Source: Ascaphus truei (Eukaryota; Chordata; Amphibia; Anura; Ascaphidae). Taken from it: 64,000 bases of DNA. Each line of letters opens with the position of its first letter. Position 1 is the stretch's first letter. Shown piece after piece: positions 45,648 through 56,760 of the stretch. Below the pieces are notes generated by a model, which was given only the letters and a program-made list of their open reading frames with translations, had not been told where the DNA came from and searched no databases. A program made the translations under genes and the position numbers. Location: assembly GCA_036426205.1 (NCBI GenBank), contig CM071574.1:11908099-11972098 (forward strand). Direction: 5' to 3'.

Positions 45648-47039
45648 TATATATATATATACTGTGTGTGTGTGTGGCAGTCAAATGAAGCAACCTCCCC
45701 CTCCTCTGCACCATGTGATGGGAACAGGAGTGTGCACATCAGTGGAGTGCTCATGAATATTCATAAGCATTTCATTCACACGGAAAAAGGGGGTATTTAT
45801 AAGTCACCAACTTGTAATGACGTCACCAATCTTCACTGATCAATCAAAGGAGAAGGGATTGACCTGCAGCTTTAATCTTCAGTAGGTAAATTGGTATTAC
45901 ACACATTTAACTATTGAAGTAAAAAAACAACACTTAAAAAAAACGGCAGCTTGAACTGCAGCTTTAAAAGGGATCCTTTTTAATTTACATGTTTTCTGAA
46001 TGTATTCCGTTTCTCTGACCTCAAAATGAAGAGGATAATTATCTGGGGTCTTCAACTACTAAAGGGTGAGAAAGAATGGAGTAAGTCAAGGAAAGAAGAG
46101 GTAAATAACTGAATCATGATAAATTAATTCTGTTTTTCAGCTGCTTAAGCAAATGATAAAAGAGTGGGGTTAAGAGGTCAATATTGAGCTAAATATACAG
46201 TAGAAACATTTTAAATATACATTATATACTTTCTAAAAATATGATTTATATTTTTCATCAAGCTAACATAAAAATGATCTGGAAGAGTATTACCTTTGAA
46301 AGCGCTACAATAAGATTTATCTTAAAAGTAACACATACTGCAGGGGTTTAGTATTGTAAAATATTTAAATTTATTACTTTAGCTTAAATATTAAGGAAAT
46401 AATTTAAACAGTGATTCAAGATGGCAAAAAAGTCACCTTTGTAAAGGTTGTATTGTTTGTCGTCGTTATTTTTTTAATATTTTTTCTATAGAAGGCCTAA
46501 TTGTTTGCTCTAGGCTCGTGTGAATTGTTAATGATTGATTTGTTCAGGATCTTTGCTAGTGTGATATGTTTAGGTGATGTAAATAATGATGCCTAATTGA
46601 GTTTTTGTTACTTGGTGAGTACAGTAATTGCAGACATGTATATGGTGCATTACATTAGATATTTAGGCGATCTATTTATTATGGAATGTAAGTGTTTTTT
46701 AAATGGCCTTCTTTCAGAGGTTGTAGTGATGGATTTACAGTAGATTGAGCATGTCAGTGTAATCGAATTTATTAAAGGAAATTTATTTTAGTTTAGTGTG
46801 TATGTATGGAGAAGGAGTTGGGTGCGTGAGGACAGTGCTTTGTTGATAACCCTTCTACATGTATTTGTACGTGTACAGTATATTGGTTTCATGGGGTGTA
46901 TATAACGGTGTAATAATATATATATCGTATATTATCTATATTATACTGTAATATCTCTGCCTCTCTATCTTCGTTTCTCTTGTCTTCTTGTATGTATATA
47001 TGTATACGAGTATATTATCTATAGGTGCATGATGAATGC
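45648..47039. other. No recognised gene
   Basis: AT-rich. A short promoter-like stretch (GTATTTATAAG, then TGACGTCACC) lies at about 45794-45829. A TA tract is at 46914-46930. Otherwise unassigned. Confidence 0.4.
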
Positions 47040-48430
47040 AACAGCACAACTTTCAGGGTGAAGGTGGGTATGCGTGCTGTGTTGTCTTAACCCCTTAATT
47101 ACCTTTGCGGTTATATCCGATAAGGGTTTTTTTAAGGGGGTAATTAGATACTGAATTTAATTGCATAATATTGGCTTGGTTTGGCTATGTTTTGTGTGGG
47201 CAAGAGAAGGAAGGCGCTGGCATCGGACACTTCGTATTGATGAGGTAAGTAGTACTTTATTTATTTGTATATGCTAGTTAATGTTTTATAATGGGCAATT
47301 AATCTATTATCCATATCTGGATAATAGTTATTTTGCCACATTATTTAATGTAGGTGGTGGGGGGGGGTGTAGTATGAATGTCATAGGCAGGTTTATTTTT
47401 TTTATTCAGGGTTAATTCCGTGGTTTGCAGTGGGACCTCGGGGAACCACCCGCGGGGAGGGGAATCCTCGGGTATTCCTAAAGGGTTAGCAGGGTGGTGG
47501 TTCCACAGGTGACACATGCGGGGATGACGATGTGTGGGTCCCACTTCTGGGGGGGCACCTCGACCCGTATGTCTGCGGGCATGACGATGTGTGGTCCCAC
47601 TTCGTGGGGGGCACCTCCGGACCGTAGGTGCGGGCATGGACGATGTTGGCGGTCCACTTCTGTGGGGGCACATCCGACCGTAGGTGAGGGGATGATGATG
47701 GTGGTCCCACTTCTGTGGGGGCACCGCACAGACCCGTAGTGAGCACCCGGTGAGTTCCCCAGACCCCATGGGAACACCCGAGGCCCCGCAGAACTGTGGG
47801 TTTGACCCGGGGCTCCCAGACATCATTGGGCCTACGTGTGGACCAAGTGTGGCTACGGTGACCCAAGGAGACCACCTGGGTGCCATGGTGCTGGCAGGAT
47901 CCACCAGCAGGCCTCCAGAACCTGTGAAATGTGATGGTAAAACTGTAGGTAGTCCGGGTGCCTGACAAGCACCACCGGGGACTAGGTGGGGCGTGCGTTA
48001 TGGACCCTGAATGTAAAAGAATAAAATCTTGATGTTATGGGGGGGGGCACAGGGGGTGGGGTAATGTATTTAATAAATTAGAATGCTGTGATGTGGTGAT
48101 TGTACTGTTTTATTGTGGGGTACTGGGGGGTGGGGGTGGGGTGGTTCCCCAACGGTATTGTGGGTAGGGCCTCCCTTGTGGTACTGAATGGGTGGTTAGG
48201 CCTCACGGGTGGGGGGGGGTTAGTGGGGAGGGTATGTAGGATCCCGAGTGGTGGGGGGGTGAGGGTGGGTAACCCTTCATGGACTGTAGCAGGTTAATAA
48301 CCGCTATGGTGATTAGGGGTTAGGGGACATTACTTTGAAAGTGTTTTTTTCTCCGTGTTTTACTGATCAGCGCGGAGGTTGCCATGGGGTAGTGGGTAGT
48401 GTATTGAATGTATTTATTGGTGTATTATGC
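47040..48430 (+). repeat. Repeat block R
   Basis: Plus-strand counterpart of 38401-39640. The middle part (47510-47740) contains tandem imperfect units of about 60-70 bp with GATGATGATGTG/GTGGTCCCACTTCTG GGGGGC-like sequence. Hairpins of the shared family lie at 47088-47140 and 48271-48324. The GC-rich ORFs on both strands here follow the repeats and show no known domain. Confidence 0.7.
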
Positions 48431-49322
48431 CTAACACCCTTCATTACCCTTAGCGGCTAACGCTATGCTAATGAGCCTCGTTTCTGAACTTTTAATAAAT
48501 TGTGCAGGAGCAGGGGGTCCCCTGAGATTAGTTCTGTCTCAGGGAACCCCTGCTCACTGTACTGTACAAATTGTACAAAGACAGAAATGCTGCTTCTTAC
48601 CATAGCGCATAGTCCGCTAAGCTAAAGAATGATCTTTAATGAGTGTGTGTGTTGTTCACAGTGTTACATGTGCAGGGTTTCTCCGGAGCTGAAGGGCACA
48701 GGTTTTCAGGTCTGGGGACCCCGTGCCCCCCGAGAACAGGCCCCTTTAGGGGGTGCGGGGATCTCCTCTGCTCTGCTTGGTTACAGGCCGCGATCACTTG
48801 ATCGGGACCTAACGGATGTAATAAGCCATCAGCAATCAGTAAACACAGCGCCAGGCAGATTTAACACACCACAGACAATAGGGGGAGGTTGTTTTTACAT
48901 AGCTTGCAGGGAGCTTAACGCACACACACAATAGGGGATAGGGGGAGGGGGTTTTACATAGATTAGAGAGAAGGCAGGGCGTTTATAAAGAGAGAATAGG
49001 GGGAGGGGTGTTTACATAGATTAGAGAGAAGGCAGGGCGTTTTAACACGAGGAAAAAGTAAAAATAGTATTGAATGTATTAATTGTTATTATGCCTTAAC
49101 CCCTTCATTGCCTTAGCGGCTATCGCTATGGTAATGAGAGCAGCATTTCCGTATTTTAAAATATTGATAGGAGCAGGGGGGGGGGGTTCCTGAGCATAAT
49201 TTCGGGCTCAGGGAACCCCCTCTGTCACTTTTACAATATTATTAAAATAATGCTTCTTTACATATGCGATAGACGTATAAGGTAAAAGAACGAGTGTTTA
49301 TTATAATGTATATTATTGTGTG

Positions 49323-49599
49323 TTTTATTGATAGTGTATGTGCAGAGGGTCTCCAGAGCAGAAGCGCACAGTTTCAGTCTGGGGACCCCGTGCCCCGAGA
49401 TACAGGCCACTTTAGGGGGTGCCGGTATCCCTATGCTCTGTTGTTTACAGGCCGCGGTGGGACGTGATCGGGACCTTGAAACGCAGAGGGATACCGGCCC
49501 CCCTAAAGGGGCTGTATCTCGGGGGGGACGGGGTCCCCAAGACTGGAAACCAACGCGGTTCAGCTCCGCGACCCCTGCACATCTACACTATCAATAAAA
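49323..49599. repeat. Long palindrome, unit 2
   Basis: The arms run from TTTTATTGATAGTGTA inward through GGGGACCCCGTGCCCCGAGA and GGTGCCGGTATCCC, then back. The arms are about 115 bp with a loop of about 45 bp. Confidence 0.9.
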
Positions 49600-50136
49600 A
49601 TGTATTTCAAATGTATTTATTGTCATTTATTTATTTATTTTTTGGCGGCTGCTGTGTGTATTTTATTTGTTGTGGGTTGCGGGAGGGTGGGGTGAAGGAT
49701 GGTATTCGCCCCAACGATGTTGGGGAGGGCTTGCGGGGGGGGGGTAGCGGGAGGGGCTTACCCTTCATGACCGTAGCGGGTTTAATGCTACGGTCGTGAA
49801 GGGGTTAAGGCACCCCAACCCCCCCCCCTCCCGCAAGTCCTAAACTCACACCAAGGGCCAAATAACCCCCTCACCAATCCCACCACTACACACAATAAGC
49901 GGGGCACGGGGTGGTAACCCCTTCATTGCCTTAGCGGCTATCCGTTATGGTAATGACGCAGCATTTTCCGTATTTTTAATAATATGATCAGGAGCAGGGG
50001 GGGGGGTTCCCTGACCATTAATTCTGGCTGGGAACACCCCTGCTCACTTTACAATATATTTAAAATAATGCTTCTTACCATAGCGCATAGACGCTAAGGT
50101 AAAGAACGAGTGTTTATTATACTGTATATGTATGTG

Positions 50137-50424
50137 TTTTATTGATAGTGTACATGTGCAGAGGGTGTCAGAGCAGAAGAAGCGCACAGGTTTCAGGTTG
50201 GGGACCCCGTGCCCCCGATACGGCCAATTAGGGTAAGGGGGGTGCCGGTAATCCTTCTGCTCTGGATTTGTTTACAGGCCGCGGTCACGTGATCGGGACC
50301 TTGAAACGCAGAGGGATACCGGCACCTAAAGGGGCCTGTATCTCGGGGGGCACGGGGTCCCCAGACCTAAAACCAACGCGGTTCAGCTCCGCAGACCCCC
50401 TGCACATCTACACTATCAATAAAA
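50137..50424. repeat. Long palindrome, unit 3
   Basis: Same palindrome as in unit 2, with independent substitutions in the two arms. Confidence 0.9.
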
Positions 50425-50529
50425 ATGTATTTCAAATAATTTTTAATGTGCGGATGTTTGCGCAGAGAGAGAGCAGCGGATCTCTCTCTGCTGCAAACAC
50501 ATCTCGCCCCCGCCGCCCATACAGTAGTA

Positions 50530-50660
50530 TCATTTATGTATGTGCATATACAGTACAGTACAGTACTGTACAGTACTGTATGTTAGGGCTTACAGGGGTT
50601 GTTGTTATACAGTATATACAGTATATAGTATACAGTATACAGTATACAGTATACTGCATT
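50530..50660. repeat. Palindromic CAGTA microsatellite
   Basis: CAGTA/TACTG repeats at 50550-50580 and ATACAGT repeats at 50615-50656. Both are self-complementary. Confidence 0.9.
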
Positions 50661-50670
50661 ACAATTCATT

Positions 50671-50880
50671 ATAGGGGACGGCTTCACAGAGAATAGCTCG
50701 CAAGCGCCACCATGTGTATTTTGACGACATTGCAGTATTGTAACCAGCCGGAATAAAAAGCTTAAATTCCGGCCGGAAAATAACGCAATGTACTCTGGCA
50801 GAAAACTATCAGAAACCTGAATACACCCGAGTATACCCGAATTCGCGGGACTAGCCGTGCTCGAATAAAGTGTGTCGCCA

Positions 50881-50881
<1 letters not shown>
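50671..50881 (+). repeat. Right end of repeat block
   Basis: Related to 42080-42320. It ends CTCGAATAAAGTGTGTCGCC before a TA tract, and internally has the inverted pair AATTCCGGCCGGAAAA. Confidence 0.55.
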
Positions 50882-50883
<2 letters not shown>

Positions 50884-50934
<51 letters not shown>

Positions 50935-50938
50935 TTTT
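50884..50938. repeat. (TA)n then poly-T
   Basis: About 20 TA units followed by a T-run. Confidence 0.95.
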
Positions 50939-51220
50939 AAAGTGTAAAAAACAGAAAGGCTATTTTTAATAGCAGCTTATATAATTCTGTCACAAAATGC
51001 ACTTATACATATGCTGAAAAATGTAAGCCTTTAAATTCTGTTCAGTTGTTGTGCAAAATGTAAGACCTGTTCCCAGGATACAAATGTATACGAACTTGAA
51101 AAGGAAAACTGTTGGCAAACCCGGCGGTCACTAAGATTAATAATCTACACATTTATTTAATTTGCAAATATCTGAAAGTGAGAAAATATCTATGTAATTG
51201 GTTTGATTGTGGCATCTAAG

Positions 51221-51654
51221 TGTAGCCCAGTGCCCCTGGTTATATATTCCTGGCCCTAACATAAGTCCTGGTAAGGAGAAGGCAGTGTTAGGGTTAAATT
51301 CCTCTCACATGGGCCAGCCAATGAGTCTCCCCAGTGGGAAGTTAATTTGTTGTAGTTTCCAGGTGCTAGTCTGGAAACCGTTGGAGCATGTGCCTGGGGG
51401 GAGGGGGTGACCTCACTTCAGTAGTGCTGCCCAGTTACTGGAGTTTAGGAGTGAGGCCCTCCCTTGGTATAAAAGATGGCTCCCGATCAAATTTAGGTAT
51501 GTTCTGGAGTTCTCCCAGTGTAGCCTGCTCTTTAGGGAGTATGCATGGTTCTACCTTGGCCCATCAGGGGGTAAAAACTAGCCATGGTGCCTCAAGCTCC
51601 TGGGAGGCCTAGTCATGGAAAATGGTCCTGCGAGCATAGCTCTGATCATTTAAG
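51221..51654 (+). mobile_element. Outer LTR-like element, left part
   Basis: It starts TGTAGCCCAGTGCCCC and has a TATA box TATAAAAG at 51468-51475. It is interrupted at 51655 by another LTR and appears to resume at 53584, where AATAAA (53675-53680) would be the poly(A) signal. The far end, about 53880, is not certain. Confidence 0.5.
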
Positions 51655-53583
51655 TGTAACGGGTATTCCCCCCCCCCCAATCTCAGATATAGTGTGGGGT
51701 GCAAGAGAACATACAATGTTACCATAGGTGTGGTGCATTACCTGTTGGCTCACAGGAGGGCTGAGCTTCCGCCACGGGGAACCTGGGGCATTTATACTAG
51801 GGGTACTCACTTACAACGATGCAGCGCTTCCACCTGCGATGGCTCCCACCAGAGGGGGAGTGGTTCCTCGCAGGACAATCACAATAATCAATACTCACAC
51901 ACAGTGATATATAATAACTGATACCATTTACTTAGGAACATAAGATAACATATCATGACATGTACCAACATAACCGGTGTCCCTCTCTCGAGGAGACACT
52001 TACTGCGACGTCTCGCAGGACGCTTCCCCAACACCAGGTGATCCCACCCAGTGTCCAAAGAACCCCACCCAATGTCCCGCACTCTTGCAGAGAGAGGCAA
52101 TGGGTGACTGCGCAGTCACTATTTATACTAAGGGCCCGTTGGTGCACTTGTGTATTAGATAGTACCTGCCGAGCACTCCCGTGCTCGGATCTCCAACTGG
52201 CTTCACAAAGGATCAGTTGTGTGATGGTTCCGTCTGATCCCACACCGGACTCCTTGCACGCAGACCGCCAGTGCGGTTCCAACCTGGAAACAGTCTCTTA
52301 GGACCCCAACTTGGATCCGAACCTCTTAGCAGGAACCGCAGCGTCCGCTGTGTCCCTATCTAATCTATCCTACTGTGACAGGATCCCTAACCTAGGACCT
52401 GTCCCTACAGCACTAAGTGGCCCGCGCTATACTATAGGCCGTCCCTACAGCACAGCAACCTGTAATGGCTTTGGGGGAAACTCCTAGGGGTCTATAGGGG
52501 TAGCCTATCTTATGCAGGGGTCCTTGACCCCCTGCACCCGCACTACCTTCTCCCGAACCACCCAAGTCCCCTCAGCCTCACTATTACCTAACGGGTCCCA
52601 GCGCCTACAGCAGCAAGCTGTAGCTCACTGGATGCTGGCAGCCAACGTGCTGCGCAACAAGGTGCCTGCCGGTCAGACCTCACAGCACTGACAGCCGTGA
52701 CTCTGACAAGGCAGCACTACACTAAGGGCAGCGTCCCTATCTTGGGCCTCCCTCAGCACTTACCCACTAACCTAGTGGGGAGTTGGGGCCTACCTGGGGT
52801 GTGGGTACCTATATGGATGCAAGAGCTGCACTCGCTCCCCGCACCCTTCCTTCCCTCACAGCTCCCTGACTCCAACTTGGCAAATTGAGTGACTGGGTCC
52901 CTTAACCTAGGGCAGTCCCTGGCAACACTCACTATTTTGTGGTACTTAGCTACCTCGGGCCCTGGGGGTGCTGGCCTAGTACAGGGAGTCCCTGACTCCC
53001 GTACCCTACCTCCTTCCCTGGGCTGCTCCTGTCTCTGACTGACTAGCGTGGGCTCAGCACGCGAATTGTATCCACTTGCCTGCCTGGAGATCCTTGGCCC
53101 TATTGGCTCCCTGGCATCACGTGAGGCGCGCAGAGGCTCCTGGGATCTGTAGTCCCTGCCTAGAGCCTTCCCTAACAGGCTAGGGCTTCACGGGCTTTTG
53201 GTGAACTGGTCTGCGCCTGCGCGATCTATCTGGCGCTGCCGTAACCTCTCCTGGCCTGCTCCTACCCTCGCGCGACTTCTCCCTACCTCTGCACTACCTT
53301 CTGCACATGCGCGACTCTGTCGGGCCATCAGGGGCTCACTGCGCATGCGCGAACCGGCGCAACATGGCAGCGCCCTCATCGCCTGGCTCCGAGAGCGCCG
53401 GAATCCCCGTGACGCGCGTGCGGCCCTGGCAACCGGTCGCACGCGTCCCCGGCAAACCCCGAGCCGGGACCTGACCGCCCTCACCCCTGCAATCACTGGA
53501 CGTAGCCGCCATTGGACGCGGCGGCCCCCGCGATCGGCAGCTAGGTGAGGGGGGCACTGACACGCTGGGGAGACCTGGCTACA
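51655..53583 (-). mobile_element. Nested solo LTR with 4-bp TSD
   Basis: In plus coordinates it runs from TGTAACGGG to CCTGGCTACA. Both sides are TAAG (51651-51654 and 53584-53587), a 4-bp duplication typical of LTR elements. 51655-52330 is the inverse of the 3' part of the solo LTR at 44521-45647. The remainder is longer and GC-rich (53180-53560 with several GCGCATGCGC words) and has no counterpart there. No gag or pol sequence is present. Confidence 0.75.
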
Positions 53584-53880
53584 TAAGAAATGCAAGCTGC
53601 GAAGGGTATGCTCTTTGAAGATCTATGAGAGTACTCCTCTCTTGCAAGTGAAGGATTGAATGAGCTGGTTCACCAATAAAAGATGTTATACTGTTCCTGG
53701 CCTGGGACTACAGATATTGTAATGTGTTCCAGTGGGGAAGAATCCATGTCCCTGACAGAGCCCTGCAGGATGGAGTCACTGCACCATCCTGAAAACCTGT
53801 CCTGTTGTCCTACTCCCCTCATCATCGCAGAGACTCAGTCCTCCTGAGAGCCAGCAGGTGAGCACCACAGCACCATAACA
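53584..53880 (+). mobile_element. Outer LTR-like element, right part
   Basis: Continuation of 51221-51654 after the nested LTR, with the poly(A)-like ACCAATAAAAGATG. The 3' boundary is tentative. Confidence 0.4.
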
Positions 53881-55660
53881 TTATAGTAATCTGCAGATGT
53901 CCCTTTGGGGGGAGGGATAGGTGTGTTATATAAGCACAATGTACACACCTTATTTATTAAGTTAGTACTGTGCAGGTCAACAGCCTGAATGTGCAGTCAA
54001 CAGCCTGAATGCAGTGGATCATGAAGAGAGTGGGAGCTGAGCAAGTGACTCAAATAATACACAAGAAATTCAAGGTATTTGGGTACAGAAAGGAATAAAG
54101 AGACAGGGTGATGTTGCTGAGATGTTGCCTCCCAAATTGCCTCCCGTAGTCTCAATCCGAGAACAATACAGGTAATTCTTCTTTTTTGTTGTTGTTGACA
54201 AAAGTTCTCCTATAAAAAGTGCATCATTAAAAAAATGGTTCTACTTCTAACAAAAAAGCCAGCGTTGTATTTTTCCCCCCCACTGAAGGCTTAACTGTAA
54301 AAGCGGTGCAATGCAAAAAACAAAAACTCATGAAAAATATATACAGTATAATATATATCTGAAAAATTGGTTAGGATGCTAAAAATGACATGGTCATTAG
54401 GCTCACTTGCACGTCCCCACCCAGAATCCTTATCTGCAGTTTAACCCATACATGACCTGTGACAATGGGATCATTGAAGTGTACTCATGGATATTTTATG
54501 TTTGCTTTATTTTGTACAGTGGGGAGTTTTTGTCACTTTTTTTGTTTTTACCCAACACTTCCTGAGTGTTTGGTTTACAACCACTGCCTGCTACACAATA
54601 CTGAATCACTGACCGAGCTCAAACGGATGAGTCCAGGACAAGAGGGCTGCCTTTGAGTGGGCCTTTCTTTCTTTACCCAGGATTAATTTTTGGCCTCATG
54701 GCTCAAGTGTAATGATGAGAAGTATCATAGAGCCCATGTTCCCTCACAAGTCCCTGACACCCAAGGTTAGTCAATTTGGGTAATCCCTAGTACAATCAGA
54801 CAAAGTTAGCTGTAAAGAAAGAAGATATCCTTTGCACAATATATTACCTGGGTGACAAACAAAGTTGTGCTTGCCATTGAAAAAAAGATCTATATTTATT
54901 ACAAATTGGTGCAAAGTTTGCACTATGCTGTAAAAATAGAAACAGGTGAGGCTTTATAATATGCATTCACATTTCAGTTTTTGATCAAATACTGTACCTC
55001 TGACTTTAGGAGGAGGCCTATTCTAATTTGAGAGTGTGACTTGCCTTATGGAATCTTTCAACCTCCTGATTCATTCTTCTCCAAGGTGAGCATAAGATGT
55101 ATGAAAGTAGACATGACGTACAGTATTTAAAATGGACTGAGGTACTTATAGGCCACAAAGTGAATTTTGATTTAGAAATAGTTTATGTTTACAATGCATT
55201 AGTGGCAGCTTCCGAGAGACACCAGCCTCATTTCTTGTAACTGTGTTGTATTAATTGTGCATCTCTGTGAAAGTATTACTGGTGACTCGTGTTAACATAA
55301 TACATTTGCTAAATGTGGTGTTTACATTAAACAACTAGAATGTGTCATGTACGATGAAATACATTTTTTTTGCTTTCTTCACATAAACCAAAGCTTTTAG
55401 CCATCATGAAACGTACGCACTATTGATTATGAAGTGTTATGTAGGCATCATGACCTGTTAATTAAAAATACCTATCGTGATGTGTAAGTTCTCCTTAAAT
55501 ACGACATTTACCAATTATATAACGCTGATGTGCTAATGTGACTGTTGACATTGCTTGATATAAAAAGTGTGTGCTAAATAGTTGAAAGTGTAATTTCGAG
55601 TGAATCTGTGATACAGTGACTACAAAAATATCACCGCTTTTTGGTGTTTTTTTTTTTTAT
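53881..55660. other. No recognised gene
   Basis: AT-rich, unique-looking sequence. A 16-bp tandem duplication (GGTCAACAGCCTGAATG/CAGTCAACAGCCTGAATG) lies at about 53975-54012. Confidence 0.4.
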
Positions 55661-56290
55661 TTATTTACAACTATATGGACGTCTCCAAATTACATAACAA
55701 ATAAATAATAAATAACTGCGCTTTTGATGTTGGCTACAATGGTGACGTTGCTCCAACCCAAGCTGTTGCCGCAACGTCTCTCTACTTTGTCTCCATGGAG
55801 GTACCACAGACTCACCACTGGGTGCAGCCAAAAGCAGTGGTGCAACACCATAAGGTTTGGTCAATGCATCCACGTCTATGGCCACATCCTTAGCCTCGCC
55901 AACATCCACTGGTGGTCCTACAGGTGCTCCAATGAGTATTCTAAAACTTGCCTTAAACTTGCCTTGGAAAATCTGGGCTATCACCAACAAGACCCAGGTA
56001 CATGCTGGGTACAAGGTGATTGGAAGTAGCAGGGCGCTCAAATGCCAGGTAATATAATCAATATGCCAGAACCAACAGCCGTGGATATAAGGAAGAAAAT
56101 AATGATGAGTAGTAGCAGCAATATAGCTAATAATAATGGTTATATTCCTACTAAAGATAGTTAATAGGTGGGAATGAACCCCCAACAATCCATCTCATTG
56201 GCAGGTACCCCTATAGCGAGATGCGTGCGTCGCATCATGATGTCATTATGTGTGGTTTTTTTGCCACGAACGGACCGCAGGTAAGAGGGG
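55661..56290 (-). repeat. Transposon-derived sequence, decayed
   Basis: A 175-codon minus ORF (56188-55661) contains a Gly/Pro/Val/Asp-rich stretch, ILIGAPVGPPVDVGEAKDVA, but no domain I recognise. Its segment 55932-56015 (GAGTATTCTAAAAC ... CAACAAGACCCAGGTACATG) is the inverse of 56640-56725, so it is part of a dispersed repeat. Confidence 0.45.
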
Positions 56291-56319
56291 TATAAAATAG
56301 ATGTATTTCAATGTTTGTT

Positions 56320-56361
56320 ATCCTTGATAAAGGGCGCACATGCGTTCAAAACGCGTTGGAT
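56320..56361 (+). ncRNA. Hammerhead-like motif
   Basis: ATCC, core TTGATAA (56324-56330), stem II GGGCGC/GCGTTC with two wobbles and loop ACAT, AAAAC in place of GAAAC, loop GC, GTT, then GGAT. Stem I ATCC/GGAT pairs over 4 bp. The core again has U3-A8, and G12 is A. A poly(A)-signal-like AATAAAATTTTC lies downstream at about 56380. Confidence 0.5.
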
Positions 56362-56454
56362 TTTAAAGGTCTTATGACCAAATAAAATTTTCATTTTTTC
56401 ACTACTTGGGTCCTTTCCTTGCTCCCACCGGATCGTGTGCTCCTCTTCACTATC

Positions 56455-56645
56455 TACATGCTGGGTACATTTCAGTGACATTTCTGCAGAGACTAATGGC
56501 CCATCGGATTTACACAGCAGGGGTCCCTGGCAGTCCCATTCAGTTTGAATGGGACTGCCAGGTACCCCCGCTGTAAATCCGATGGGCCATTAATCTGTCT
56601 GCAGAAATGTTACTGAAATGTTGCAGCATGTACCCAGCATGTACC
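56455..56645. mobile_element. Palindromic MITE-like repeat
   Basis: Arms of about 92 bp meet at about 56548. Words: GGCCCATCGGATTTACA, CCTGGCAGTCCCATTCA and their inverses. Beyond the right arm CATGTACCCAG is repeated four times (56638-56672). Confidence 0.85.
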
Positions 56646-56760
56646 CAGCATGTACCCAGCATGTACCTGGGTCTTGTTGGCGATTGCCCCAGATTTGTTT
56701 TAGAATACTCGTCGGCACTACAGTAATTACAGGTAAGATTGACAATAAGGATATTGCAAT

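Larger units (their letters stand above)
48431..50430 (+). repeat. About 820-bp tandem repeat, three units
   Basis: Units begin at 48431, 49096 and 49915 with CCCTTCATTRCC(C)TTAGCGGCTA, then GGAGCAGGGGG, GCTTCTTACCATAGCGCATA and GGGGACCCCGTGCCCC. The second and third units contain long palindromes (49323-49599 and 50137-50424). The first is truncated on the right and followed by short direct repeats of GGGGGAGGGG/TTACATAGATTAGAGAGAA (48940-49045). Confidence 0.85.

Noticed and set aside
47341..47968. Overlapping ORFs of 160 and 187 codons on the minus strand
   Set aside because: They follow a GC-rich imperfect tandem repeat. Two frames are open together and no protein motif is seen.
55661..56188. 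175-codon minus ORF as a host gene
   Set aside because: Part of it recurs inverted at 56.64-56.73 kb and it has no known domain, so repeat origin is more likely.
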